A stretch of 64,000 nt of DNA from Brachionus koreanus (taxonomy: Eukaryota > Rotifera > Eurotatoria > Ploima > Brachionidae). Location of the stretch: contig PJRA01000216.1 of NCBI GenBank assembly GCA_016987375.1, positions 1,725,103-1,789,102 of the forward strand, read 5' to 3'. Position numbers and translations under genes: made by a program. The notes under the pieces are model-generated. The model was given only the letters and a program-made list of their open reading frames with translations, had not been told where the DNA came from and made no database searches. Each line of letters begins with the position of its first letter. Within the stretch, counting starts at the first letter, position 1. Of this stretch, positions 11,871 through 24,557 are shown piece after piece.

Positions 11871-12189
11871 TTATGTAATAGAATTTATGAACTCTTCGTC
11901 CCTCAAAATGTGCATCAGACCTCAATTTAATAAACAAATTTTTAATTTCTGCTAAAAAAATTAACGTTTTATAAAATATAAATAAAAATAAAGTTTTTTC
12001 TCTCAAAGATGAATAAATAAATGAAATTAGGTTTTTTTGTTTAAGTTTTAATTTATTTAAATTAAACGTTTTGTATTGTTTGTTTAATCTTCATGCAAAG
12101 ATGTAAATAATTAAAACTAATATTATATCAAAATTATAACGAAAAAGAAGAAATAGTCAAGATAATAAATAAATACAAACAAAATTTTT

Positions 12190-12570
12190 ATGAATTCTAC
12201 ATCAATACAACTGGAATCAATGGACTGATGCATACCATTGGGCTAAAAGAGAAAATATTGTAACATCCAGAATATTTACAATTTTATTGAATACTATTGT
12301 TCAGCTGAACTAGAAAATGAAACAAAATGTCTTTTGATCAACATGTTTTTAAGATTTTGCAATCTGGATTGTAAACTTTCCAATTTAAGCTAATAAATGA
12401 AAGGACACTGCACTTGTCCAAGTTTTCTTAAAAATTATGTGTCCAGGAATTTAATTTGTTTAGCTATTCGCAAATATGCTGCAAAATAAATACTAATTGG
12501 AGAGAAACGAAAAAGAAGTCGAACAAAAAAGTCTACTCGAGCTTTAATTGTTGATTATACTCTTAACCTA
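12190..12570 (+). pseudogene. Decayed Mutator-like (MULE) transposase C-terminus with SWIM-type zinc finger
   Basis: Frame-broken + strand reading. The clearest part (about 12395-12560) reads GHCTCPSFLKNYV, then NLICLAIRKYA and GEKRKRSRTKKSTRALIVD. This is the CxC..(C/N)..H/N-type SWIM finger followed by the basic KRKRGRPKK-like tail typical of MULE transposases with SWIM domains. Upstream, in a different frame, DAYHWAKRENIVTSR fits the region before the finger. Stops and frame shifts break the reading and no DDE core is present. It is a dead 3' fragment; element ends were not found. Confidence 0.55.
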
Positions 12571-13319
12571 GGCATATTGAAATTCATTATCAATATTTAA
12601 TGATGATGCTCAAATAAAATTTTTTTTACAAATTTTTAAAAAGTTTTCTTAAATGAAAAATTAAGTACAAAGAAATGTTTCCATATGTAGCATAACATAT
12701 TCAACTATTTTGCATAATTCTACATTCAGGAATCGTTTGCAGAAGTTTTCAGAGCTAAAAATTTCAATTTCAAAAATTTCAAAAGTTCAAAATTGAATGT
12801 TAACTTTAAAAATATGCTTCTGCAATAAACTTTTTACTCAAAAATATTATAAAAAGTTTTTTCAATTATAATATATCTTCAGCATGATCATTTTAATTTG
12901 ATTATAGAATCCGTTTTTATTCTATATATTTTTTAAAAAATTAATAAAATAGATAAATGTGTACTTGTATTTTTTATTTTATAATTTTTTAATTTTTTTA
13001 CTTTCAATATAGTAAACTATATTTTGAAATGATATTTTTAATTCAATATAAAATTCATTTTTTCCTTTTTTTTTCTTTAAAAGTATGAAAAATAATCGCT
13101 CTTTATTTTAGACATTTTTTATATTTTGATATTGCAAAATTCTTTTTAAAACATCTTAATATTTGTTTATTTTCATATTCTAGAAAAATTTTAGACTTAA
13201 ATGGAAATATAAAATCAGACAGTCTTTTAAGACTGCAAAAAAATTATCAATTTATTATTTAAAAAATTAGATTTTATTTGATAAATATTTACAATTTGTG
13301 AGTGAGCTAAACTAAAATT
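12571..13319. other. AT-rich stretch downstream of FANCE, no gene seen
   Basis: This holds the 3' flank of the minus-strand FANCE-like gene. There are only AT-rich, stop-dense frames and no exon-like segment. Confidence 0.4.
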
Positions 13320-14696
13320 TTAATTTTTAAAATTTTTAATCAAATTTTGAAGTGTTTTTTTGATCAATGTTTTATTATTGTTAACTATTATTTCAATCAT
13401 GTCAATGAAATTTTTATCAAAACTAGCTGCATTATTCGATTTGCTTATTTTGCATTCATTTGACTGACTTAGTTGAGACATAGAAGAAAAAGTTTTGTTT
13501 TGATGATTGCAAATTGTGACCGATGTCGATTTATTTTTTAATTTATTCAATAAATTTAGCAGAAATTTACTAAACACTGTACTCTTGCATAAATCAGCTG
13601 AATCATTTTTCATCTTGTTTAAAATAGTCTCTACACTTTCTGTTTTTAAATTTGAAATATTTTCGATTAATGCTGCTAAAACACTGTAAATTATTTCTGT
13701 CCATTTAATTCCATTAAATTCATTTAAAATAATTGACATTAGTTCACTATATCCTGATTCATTTAAATTTTCTCTTATTAATTTTAAAATAAATTCTAAA
13801 AATATTTTATTTGAAATATTTGCACTGGCCTCATTTATAAATGGGACTAGACAAGATACCACAAATTGGCGTTGAAATTCATTGCAAAGACGAGCGCCAA
13901 GACTCATTATTTTGCGTGATAGGACGCGAGCAATGTTTTCATGACTTGAGTCTGTCTTGATGCTCGTCATTATAAAGTTCAAAAAGATAAATTTAAGAAA
14001 AAGACAACAAATGTTATAGGGTATAAGATTAAGAGAAGAATTTAAGCTGATTAAATTTTCGAAAAAAAGACATATTTGATTTTCTCCTATAGAAAGATTT
14101 AATGCCTCCATACTAGTGTTTAGAATTTCTGGCTTAAAATTTTCTATGTTTAGAAAATTGATAGAAAAAATTTCTAATGATTTTGAATCAAAATTTACTA
14201 CTAAGTCATTGATAATTTTCTGAATTTCATTTCCGTTTTCTTTGTCTAACGCTTGTTTAATTGCATTTATATTTGAAATGATTTGATTTGGACAAAAAGT
14301 ATTTTTTGAAGTAATTTCAATTAGACAAGCATCTGAAGAATTTGAAGGATTTTTTTCAACCGAGACTTCACTAGGATTTTTTTCTTGATGTTTCGCTTCG
14401 CTAAAAGAATTAGCCGTGATGTCAATCTCTTCTCGATGAGTTTTTACGTCTAGAATATTAAGATAGTCATCAAGCTTGGAATGTCTGGCCACAATATCGT
14501 TACACTTGGCAACAATATGATCGAATTCTTCGCTTTTATTTTTTTCATCAGAGCGAATAATCAAGTTTAATCGAAATGCGTAATTGTTCAAATCGGTAAA
14601 TTTTTGGCATTTATTTGGTAAAATGTCATCTCCTAATATTTGATTCCAAACTTTTGCAAGAAATAAATTTTTTATTTTATTATCATTATTTTCCAT
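13320..14696 (-). CDS. fance: Fanconi anaemia group E (FANCE)-like protein
   Basis: Intron-less 458-aa frame starting at ATG 14696. FANCE is a nuclear subunit of the Fanconi core complex that bridges FANCC and the FANCD2-FANCI substrate in interstrand crosslink repair. The C-terminal ~270 residues are a run of amphipathic helical repeats matching the FANCE C-terminal domain in order. There is a WTEIIYSVLAALIEN segment (WKEE..LVLQSLLE in vertebrates), then TVFSKFLLNLLNK, and finally a short helix NNKTLIKKTLQNLIKNF that aligns with the vertebrate C-terminal NTTFLRKSLQAALRHL. Residues 90-150 are low-complexity and polar. The length is close to the ~536-aa vertebrate protein. The match is by pattern and overall similarity is low. 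Confidence 0.7.
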   Translation of the reverse strand: MENNDNKIKNLFLAKVWNQILGDDILPNKCQKFTDLNNYAFRLNLIIRSDEKNKSEEFDHIVAKCNDIVARHSKLDDYLNILDVKTHREEIDITANSFSEAKHQEKNPSEVSVEKNPSNSSDACLIEITSKNTFCPNQIISNINAIKQALDKENGNEIQKIINDLVVNFDSKSLEIFSINFLNIENFKPEILNTSMEALNLSIGENQICLFFENLISLNSSLNLIPYNICCLFLKFIFLNFIMTSIKTDSSHENIARVLSRKIMSLGARLCNEFQRQFVVSCLVPFINEASANISNKIFLEFILKLIRENLNESGYSELMSIILNEFNGIKWTEIIYSVLAALIENISNLKTESVETILNKMKNDSADLCKSTVFSKFLLNLLNKLKNKSTSVTICNHQNKTFSSMSQLSQSNECKISKSNNAASFDKNFIDMIEIIVNNNKTLIKKTLQNLIKNFKN

Positions 14697-15101
14697 TATT
14701 CTAGTTTTAATTTGTTTTTTTCAAATCGAAAAATATTTAATTTTAAATATTCTAAAATAAGATCAAATTTTTTTTGACTTAAAAAGAGTTTGAATGAATT
14801 TGAATAAATTTTTAAAAAAGTCACATCGGAATTTTATTTTAAATTAATAAAATATAATAAATTAAATTAATAATATAATTTTTTCTCAAATGGCTTCTTT
14901 TGGAACATTTATGTTTGCTAATTTCTTAGTTCAAAGACAAATAAATTAAATAATTCTTTATTTTAACTAAAATCTTACATGTATCTGCAATTTTGAATAA
15001 GATGTGGATAAATGTCTTTCATTTAGTTCTATTTTCTGCTCATTAGAACTAATAATCTTTAGAGAAATAAAAAAAAAAAAACAATCAAAAACTAATTTAA
15101 T
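14697..15101. other. Short spacer between the WD-repeat gene and FANCE, both on minus strand
   Basis: About 400 bp of AT-rich sequence separates the WD gene stop (15102) from the FANCE start (14696). It must hold the WD 3' end and the FANCE promoter or a trans-splice acceptor. No other feature is visible. Confidence 0.4.
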
Positions 15102-18100
15102 TTAAAATACTTGATCAATGTCGTAATTAATTAGATCAGGTAAATAGGTTCTTGTGTGTTTTTTAAAATATTTTAAAGAGTCCAAATAAGCGAATTTTGA
15201 TGAATGAGAAAAATTTGAATCATTTATAAACGATTTTTCAATACTTGTTTGAGGTGTCTTTATTTTTAAATTTTAATTTATTTTAATATCAAATAAACGA
15301 AAAAATATTTTTACTTTATCAGAAGCGTCTTCTTTTTCATGCTCTAAATTCTCTATTTCATTTGAAATAAATGATTTTTGATCCAACAAATCCCATTTAG
15401 TTTCCTGACCAAACGAACCTATATAATCACCGGCCATAGTCCAAACCCTACAGCACCAATCGTTTGAGGCTGTTATCAAAATATCTAAATTCATTTCTTT
15501 TTGAAACTTTGGAATACATTTTATAGAAACAATAGCTGAATCGTGGCATCTCCATGTATTTAAGCAATTTATTTTTGTGTTGAAAATTTTTTTTTTTATG
15601 TCCCATAGAGTTATAAACCCTTGCGTGTCACCAGTTATTAGAATTGTCTCATCAGTATTTGTAGTCAAGGATAAAATTAATTCGTTACTTCTATGACATC
15701 CATAAAACCTAGCTATTATCAAAATTTTATTGACATAATTAATTAATAAGAAAAGTTTAATTCTATTTCAGTTATCCTGATAGTTTAAAAAAAATCTGAA
15801 AAATTTTTTTTCAAATTTTAATATTTTTTTAAAAATATTCACAACGTAAATAGATTTAAATATGGCCAAAAATTTAGGAATAAAAAAAAATCTCCGATTC
15901 TAAAAGAAGCCTTAAACTAAAATTTTGATTAAGAGGCTTCCAAAATAATGAGTCCTTAAAGCTTTTGTTATTCATTTAAATGAAAATATTTTTCTGAGGC
16001 AGTACCTGATTAGTTTACCCATGTTTTACTCTAAAATTCTAATAAAAAAAAAATTTACAAAAAATAGTTATTTTTAATCAAAAAAATGAATTTAAAAATA
16101 CAAAAAAAAAAATCTTAATAAAAGGCTCATATTTTTGGTTGATAAAATTAAATTAAAAAAATAAAACATAAATTTTTAAAATCGCTTAAGTCATCTTAAA
16201 AATGGCATATTGATGTTTTTGATTAATTTTATAATTATCATACTCAGTAATTATCAATAACTAATTTCAGAAGTATACTTTCAAACTAAACATTCAATGT
16301 TAACATTAATTTACAGTAATGCCATCAAATTTGTAACCTTTTGAGATAAGGCTGATGCTGAGATTGAAGTTAAATTGAACCTTCAAATTTTATTATTTAA
16401 AAGATTTTTTGATAAATTCTCTATCTCATTCTCTATCTGAACCCAGAATTACTCACTATAGTTTACATCTATTTAACATGAAAATATGTCTTTGCTTTAA
16501 ATTTTTCAATCTTGCTTTAAAGAAAAATTTTAACTAGAATTTAAAAAAAAAATTTTTTTTTTGAGCATAATCATTATATTTTGATCAAAAACTTCAATAT
16601 GCCTTAAAATTCTCTAGATAATTCTCTTGATTTTGCATAAGAATTATAAATTCAATTTAAATATATTTTTAGAGCCAATGAGTTATATTTATTAAAATAG
16701 TGTAATCTTTAAATTTGAAAATCCTAAATTAAAATTCATTTGATTTCTTTTCTTTCATAATTTTTTTAAAATATGAAAAGGAAAAACTTTAAAAGTTGTT
16801 TTAATTTTTATTCTTAATTTATAAATTTCAAAAATTTATTTTTCCTCATTTTTAGATACAAGATATAAAGAAAAAAAAACCTTTTATATGACTCTGGTTA
16901 GTCTGTTTGCATATAGCTAAATATAACTCTTTAATAAATTGATTGGATTGAAAAGAGAAAAAAGCCAACGCATATTTAAACTAAATTAAAAATCGTAATT
17001 TTCCAAAATGATAATTTTAAAATTATAGTAAAACTTCGTTCTTTTTTTACTTAATAATTGGTCTTCTTTTTTTACGGATAATTTCCAAAAACTCAAAAAT
17101 CCACTTTCACTTGATATCAAAATAATTGAATTTAAATTAGTATCATTTTTCAAAAATAAAAGTCTATAAACAGGCTGGTTGGTACTTTTGAATAAATTTA
17201 TATAAATTTGGTTTTATTTTAAAAAAATATAAAATACTCATTAGAATTTTCTTTTTTGTCTCGTAACACAAGAAACAAACGTTTAGAATCAATGCTCCAT
17301 ATTTTTATAGTTCCTTCTGATCCGCCTGTAGCTAATAAGTTATTGTACAAATCAGAGCACAAAATTTCATCATCGTGCTGATTAATTCCTCCATAAAGAA
17401 GCTTAGGCTGTACTGGTTCTAGACTCTAAAAATAAAATTAAACTAAATTTATTTTGAAATTATATTTTGAAATTTTTAACCTCAAATTTTAGATCAACAA
17501 AAGATGAAATTTTTTTATCTGTTCCTACAACAATCAAAAGTCTTTTACGATCAATTAGATTCATGCCAGTTATTTCATAATCGCCTCTGGTTTCAAATGA
17601 TTGAATTAAATTTCCATTTGCAACATTCCATGCCTTCAAAATGATCTATAGATTTTTTCAAAATATTCTAAAAAATATTACTTTAATTTTTCCATCTAAT
17701 GCACCAGTAAAAAGAATTCTACCCGAATCGTTCAATACACATTGTGTTATTTCTTCTTCATGTGCACTAACTTTGGTGAATAGTTTGCGACCATTAAGTA
17801 GATTCCAAAAAGTAATTGTCGAATCCTCAGTGCAAGTTATAATTATTTTAAAAACTGAAGAATAAGCCATGCAGTTAATTGCTGAATTACAGGAAAGCGG
17901 TACTGAACTGGCGATCTTTATGTTCTCTCCTATAGCCAACTGTGCAATATAATCTTTACAGGTGATTATTAGGTTATCTTTAAAAAAATATATACTATTT
18001 TATTTTTATTTTTCATTAATCCGAATACTCTCAGAATTATCTGTAAAAAGTGACATAGTGAACGGTGCATATTCAAGAAGTATTAAATTCATAATTGGAA

Positions 18101-21100
18101 ACTGTATTTCTACTCTTTGAACCAAATTATCATCTTTTAAATCCCATACATCGATAACCTAGCAGCAATAAAATAAAATTAGAAATCAATGCAATTTAAA
18201 ATTCTAAATATTAATGCTAAAAACATGAATGCAAAATTAGCTTTTAGCAAATTCTCAACAATTGCATAGAGCCCAATTCCATAAAACTTCCGTAGAAAAT
18301 TTTCTAACCTTCATATAAAATTTTGCGTTATTTTAAATAGGATATTTTTGATTTCAGCATTTTAGTAATTCTAATAAGCAGACGCGATCCCGATCATTTT
18401 TTTCTAATAATTATTCAGGTAATCAATTCAGACCTGTTAATATTTATGGGGTATAAATCCATCGAGTTTGGGTTGGTAACCTGTAAAAATAGTGAAAAAA
18501 ACTACCGAAAAAAATGAGTAAATTGGAGATCGGTTTTAAGTCTTTAATTAAAAAAAAACTTATCAGTGACAACAATAACTCGTTAAATATGTCTGATGCA
18601 AGGTGAAAATGTGCTTAAAGTAAATAGAGTAAAAAATTGGTTTAAAATATTTAATGATGGTGATACGAGCTTTCAAAAAAAAACGTCAGTTAGACCAGCG
18701 GTTCTTAATCAGAATGCTCGGTTGTTGAGAGAAACCCCAAGCTTAGCCAATAATCAAATAACCTTTACACATCACATTTTTTGCTATAAATTCAAAACTT
18801 ATTCTAAACAATTGTAATAAATGTATGCTTCAATTCTAGAAATACATCCGTCAACCAAAGCAAGGTTTATTTCTTCAAGATAACGCTAGACCTCATACAG
18901 CTAGAAGAAAAATTAAAAAAAAAAGATTTTTATTTTGAAGATAAGCTAATTCCTTTTTTTATTTATAAATTAAAAAATGTAAAAAAACGCAATTTTTTTT
19001 TGATTCATTCACCCTAATAATTTTTTATGATTAGAGTACTTTTACTAATTATTTTTAGATATTAATTAATTATAAAAATTATAAAATAAACAAAATTTTG
19101 GCCTTAAAACTATTTTGATTTTGAGTCTTTTTGAAAAGGTTTGAAATAAACTTTTATTAATCTAAAAATTTTACCAAAAGTTGTACCATCTAATGTAAAA
19201 TTAGGTAAGAAATGGCAAGCAATATTGAGATTTTTTTTATTTTTTAAATGTAAATTTATTTCAAAACTTTGGAAAAAAGTCAATTTTTTCATATATTTTT
19301 GGTTGATTTATTTTTTATGAATATATTAAGTATTTTATGAACTTGTAAGTATTAGTAAGTAAGTATTTTTGAATGATATTACTAAAGTAACGTATTTAAA
19401 CTTACCGATTAATATTCACTAAAGATTACCTAAGCTTACTAAAATTGTTTGAAATGAGGTTTTTTTTATTTATGTAAAATAACGTAATAACCAATTTTAG
19501 GCCTTTTACAAAACACTGAATAATTTAAATGTTTAAATGGTAAAACAAAAATGAGATAGATCAAATTGACTTTTATTTACAAGTCATTTTTTTAGATTAG
19601 ATATTTATTAATAAATCAATCAACTCGATTTTTTTAACTAAATTATAATTTTGATTTTAAATAAAAAATTTTTACTAATTAATATTTATCTTAATTAAAT
19701 TTGAATTTTTTGTATTTTAGTTTTGAAGAAAATTTTTAAAATTCAACAATTGACATGAATGACTGACATTAGCCGCCCTTATTAACAAAATAAAATCATT
19801 TTGAAAATGATTGTTTAAAGAAAAGTTTAATAGTTTAAAAATCATTTTTGAAATATTTAAAAATAAAAGGTCTCCCTTATTACCACAATTTCAGTTCTAA
19901 GAAGTGCATTCCCCTTAAAAATGCATCAGAAAAAAAAAGAGTTAGATTATTCAGTGCACCAACAATTAAAAAGAAAAAAAAAGATTTATTAAATGCGCAT
20001 TGCCAAAATTATTTACCGTATTGCTTGATCAACGAATCAATAATAAAATTATTAAAAAATAAAAAAAATTATTTTAATTCAATTTTGATATCTTAATCTT
20101 AGAATCCACATCAATAATATATTTATTTATTTTAAATCAAATTTGAGGTATTAACAAGCTATTATTAAATATAAAATTATAACTTTACTTAAGTAAATGA
20201 GTGCATACTTTATTCTTCAGATAACATTTGCAACTAAAAGTTAAATTAAAAAAATATTCACTAAAGGAAGATGCGCTGAATGAATTTTTAAATTCAATTC
20301 AACCAGGTTTTTTTTTTTAATTTAATTTGTTTTTAATTTATCAATATATTAATTCAATAGCGTTATTTAGTTTTTGCAAAATATTAATCCTTAATTTTTG
20401 CGATGCTCTTTTAAGAAATTTTGATGCGTTAGTCCATTTATCCCAAAAATAAATAGCATATAATTCAAATTAATGATAAAACAATTAATGAATTAAAAAT
20501 TAATAAAAATCTAAAAGGAATATATTAAAATAATACCGAGTTCGATGTTAAAGCGTAAAGATAGCCAACTGGATAATGAATTTTTAAGTTAATAACTTTG
20601 CGGCCAACTATTTGAAGTTTTGATATTGGCTTGTTTGGTGCATAAATGTCCCATATATAAATTGGCGAGCGACTACTTGCCGTTGCTAATATATGCATTG
20701 ACATATTAATATCAAAGCAATTGCAGACCTGGAAAGTTATTATTATAGAGAAATTTTTTTTCTAAATTAAAAAAAATTACATCATATAAACTAAAATTAT
20801 ATTCTTTTTTCTTAGAGTCCGGATCGATAATTATCAACGAATTGTTGTAGCTTCCTGTAGATATAGCAAGTGTTCGATTAGATGAAATAAATTTAATGCT
20901 CTCAATGAAAGTTCCTTTAGTGACAGTGATAGTAGAAAATTCGATAAATTGTTCATGATTTAAAAACTTTTTTTAAAAAATACACAATACATTCAAAAAT
21001 GTCCAATTATCAACTTACTCTTCCATTCTGGTCAATATTCCAACTTAATTCTGGTACATAGTTAGCACCTTTGTCTAATTTCTTCACCTTTGTAATGTCA

Positions 21101-23464
21101 AAAAAACCAATTTTTGACTTATGAAATGTTAAAATGTTTATTTTCCCTGAATCATCACCAATATACAAGTAGCTTTTGCCAGTTTCTTTCTAAAATGTAT
21201 TTAACAAATTTAAGAAAAAAACTAAAAGAGAAATAATTTAGTTTAAAGGTATACATTATGATTATATTCAAGACATGTTGGCTCAGATGGAAGATTGTAA
21301 ATGGTGAACTTCTCGACTAAATTTTCGGATGAGAACAAAAAAAATCGAAGGTCTCGCTTAGTAGTGGCGAGACAAATCTTGTTCACTTCAGGAAACAAAA
21401 CCGCATCTTTTATCCACATTGTGTTTTTGTCTTTGCGACCCATAATTTGATTTGAGAAAAAATTTGATTGCGGATTTATTTGATGCGATTTAATAAGATT
21501 AAAATTTTTACTCCAAATACCAACAGCACCTCTCTGAAAAAAACTTTATAATTTAAAAAATAAATTAACGAAATTGCTCGATTTTTTTTTTTGATACATG
21601 GGAATCCAGTAATAGCGACATGTCGTTTCTTATTGAAAATGAACCAAAAATGCCTTTTTTTTTTAATTTTCGGTGTTAGACAATAACTACATGTTAGTAT
21701 TCTTTAAACACAAGTCGTTTTTTGGAAACCAAAAGAGTTTTAAAAAAAAAACAAATGGCCTTAATTTAGGGACATATATTTTTAGGAAATTTTATCGAAA
21801 AAAAATTTAAAAATATTTGATTTTTTTAAAAATTATTGCGAATAATGGAATTTTTGAATTTAGCAAAAATAATTATTAAAAGAAATAAATATCTATAAAA
21901 TAAAATTCCCAAATATTTTTTATCTAAAAACAAAATTGATTTTTTTTAAAAAAAAAAGACAACTGTCTGGGAGAAATACATTTATTAATTGTTTCAAATT
22001 AAACTTCTGAATGAATTCTGCTAAAATTTGTGTTACTACAGAGCTCGAAATTTTTAATTTAAATACTAAAATCAGCCTTATTTACTATTTTTAAAAAAAA
22101 TTTACTTAACTTAATCTTAAGCTTGATAACAGTGTATTTAACTGTCCAGTATTATTTCTTTACAGTATCTGTCTGTGCTGCAAAAAAATCATGTTTTGCA
22201 TGACTTGATGATTGATTTTTTAAGAAAAACATCTAAAATAAATGAGACTTTTGGCTCAAATACCAGATTGTTCCCCAATAATGGCTCTTTATATTTTTTG
22301 AAATACGGTAGATAGCTTTTGTCTTTATATTTGCCTAAGTAAGAAATATTGGTCAATATTTAGGATTTAAAAAGACAATATCTAATCTCAATCTAAATTT
22401 AATTCATATTTCTTTAGACTAACAAAATTACAAATAAAGACATGTTAATACAGAATACTGACATATTTTTCACAATTTTTGGCAATTTTCGACAAAAAGG
22501 ATATGAGGTTAATTCAAAGCCAGTCAAACAACATGTTGCAAAAATCGAACAAATACGTTAACTTGGAAGAATAAATACTCTTGAAATATTAACAAAACGT
22601 AGTGGATTCTCGATTTTTAATACCCTGACAGTTACTTCTCTCTAAAATAGAATAACTTTAAAAAAAAATAGAATTAAATCAAAATTAAATTAAATCAAAA
22701 AACCTTGTTGTGTTCGCAAAGTTTGATTTTTGGTCTAATATTGAGCAATCTAGTTTTTAATAATTCGCAATTTTCATTTTCTTGTAGACGAATTGTGAAA
22801 TAATTTGAAACATCTGTCCAGCTAATAAGTCCAACATTATCATGATCAATCTGGGTTTTTATCAATAGATTAAAATTTCCAAAAAAAAAAGTATTTTATT
22901 CACCCTTTGGAAAAGTTTTTCGAGTTCATTAACAAATTGATCAAAAAATGGAAGAGTTTGTAGAACATTCAAAAATTCTTCTTGATTTAAACTTTCTAAT
23001 AATGAAGAACTTTTTTTTAATTTTTGCTCATTTTAACTTTATTTTAAATAAAAACCTGCTTGTTTTTTTCTCTTAGGATTGAACAAACAATCCTGTATGA
23101 CTATTTTGGAAGATTTGACTTTAACTTGATTATAAAAATTTTTTTTCAGTTCTCTCAGATGTTGAACAGTTAAAATTTCTTCAAATTCTAAATAATTCTC
23201 TGCTCTAAATTTTAATCTTAACATTATTTGAAAAATATAACCGAGTTTATTTTACCTTATCTTTTTTTTGTTACTTTCATTCATTTTTACTGTGATATTT
23301 TGAATCAATCTTCCATTTTCTTCATGAATATCTGATGTTTCCCTTCTTATCAAAAGACTATTCATCCAATTTTTCTGTCCTCTATAATATAAGTCAGCTA
23401 TAGTCTTAGTATCATCGACATTTTGCACTTGATGCGTACAGATCGGATCATCATAGGAGTTCAT
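15102..23464 (-). CDS. WD-repeat protein of the WDR49/WDR64 type, 17 exons
   Basis: Exons, 5' to 3': 23464-23256, 23216-23056, 22995-22904, 22850-22704, 22641-22563, 21653-21598, 21533-21255, 21189-21019, 20966-20781, 20728-20537, 18158-18029, 17977-17682, 17645-17481, 17425-17238, 17184-17051, 15712-15315, 15257-15102. All junctions are phase-consistent; the product is 1012 aa. The N-terminal ~180 residues contain an EF-hand-like module (IDHDNVGLISWTDVSNYF). WD repeats follow from about residue 210: GAVGIWS, SPIYIWDI, STITFWNLL, GTIKIWS, GFITLWDI, WCCRVWT. The segment MWIKDAVLFPEVNKICLATT plus PTCLEY is characteristic of WDR49/WDR64. Vertebrate relatives are mostly expressed in ciliated tissue and testis, so an axonemal role is plausible but inferred. 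The least certain junctions are exons 5-7. Exon 5 uses a weak GTTAAC donor, and an extra exon in the 0.9-kb intron cannot be excluded. Confidence 0.8.
18590..18925 (+). pseudogene. Decayed mariner-family transposase in a WD-gene intron
   Basis: Inside the 2.4-kb intron between WD exons 10 and 11, on the opposite strand. 18596-18760 reads VNRVKNWFKIFNDGDTSFQ, which fits the mariner helix-turn-helix pattern (RWF..FKsGDfsl.d). 18843-18915 reads GLFLQDNARPHTARRKI, which matches the catalytic block FhQDNARPHtA containing the second catalytic Asp. The first catalytic Asp block and the third Asp are missing, so this is an internally deleted, dead copy. Terminal repeats were not located. Confidence 0.7.
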
Positions 23465-24557
23465 TCTTTAATAATTAAAAAAAAAAGATTAGACTGTTCA
23501 AATTTAATCATAAAACATATTTTTCAGACGAATTTAAGTATTAAAAGAAAAACTAGAGCTTGTCGTCTAACTGAGATAATCTTGATATTGAAACTTGTTT
23601 TGATATTTTCAAATAATATGTCAGTGGTATTTATTTAATTATTCTTTATAACTAACTTTTAAAGATTTTTTTTAATTTATAATTTTTTCTAATTATCCAT
23701 TTAAAAATTGTAAATTTTTATTATTGAGCATGTTTAGTAAGAAGATAATTTCCTTGGAAACTAAACATTTTGCTCTTTTCTAAGCCATAGAAATTTTATT
23801 ATAAATAGCCATTATCTAATCTTTTTTCTAATTGATGTAAAAATTTTCAAATATTGACCAAATCTGAAGTTAATATGAATTTAAAATTCAAAAATAATTT
23901 AACTATTCATAAAGTGAGTAGAGCTTTTAATTTAGAAAAAAATATTCTTAAATTATGGTTACCTTTTATCAATTAGTAAAAACTTTAATTCTTAAATATT
24001 TAGATTTTAAATTATCAAATGATTAACTAATTTTAGAATGAGCAAAAAAACTTTTTTTTAGCATATTTCTTAGGTAATTCGATCTATGCGGACAAGCATA
24101 ATAAATTTGCAACTTTGATAGTTTTTGAGTGTTGTTAGAAAAATTTATTTATCATTATCACTCTAGAAATAATACTAAAGACCACCATTTTATTTCATAT
24201 AGAAGCGGTAAATTCAACGTATGATCAAAAATTTTAATTAAATAAATTATTATAAAAATTAATTTTGCAATGATTTTTTTTAAACCAACCTCTTAAACTT
24301 TTCACTTAAATCTTCAATTTGTCGTATTTTTGACATCTAACTTTACACTCTTCAAGTTAAAAACTTGAAAATTACTAAAAGTGTCTTGCTCCGTTACTAC
24401 CATAATAAATATCACTACTTATCTGGGATTGATTTTCAAGTATGAAATTTGACTCAATATCAAAAACAAATTGATATCTGATATTTTTAAAAGCATCTTT
24501 CAAGTTTCTTTCTTCATTTAAGTGAGGTTACATCATTTTTTACACCTTTTGATGTTT
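23465..24557. other. AT-rich upstream region of the WD-repeat gene
   Basis: The promoter of the minus-strand WD gene should be in its first few hundred bases. A weak RFX-like palindrome (minus strand GTTTCC AA GGAAAT) lies at 23748-23761, with two mismatches to a good X-box. There is no exon or element otherwise. One copy of the SINE target duplication ends this interval (24549-24557). Confidence 0.35.
24549..24557 (+). repeat. 9-bp target-site duplication, SINE left copy
   Basis: TTGATGTTT, identical to 24802-24810 on the other side of the tRNA-derived element. Confidence 0.75.

Noticed and set aside
19848..20096. 82-codon + strand frame in the WD-gene intron
   Set aside because: Lys/Asn-rich with no recognisable homology, no splice context and a composition matching the surroundings.
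22180..22340. Open minus-strand segment (GKYKDKSYLPYF...) preceded by an acceptor AG, in WD intron 5
   Set aside because: Adding it breaks the phase-consistent joining of exons 5 and 6; no family match. It could still be a rare exon.
23748..23761. X-box-like site upstream of the WD-repeat gene
   Set aside because: Two mismatches to the consensus and about 285 bp from the start; too weak to call as a site.
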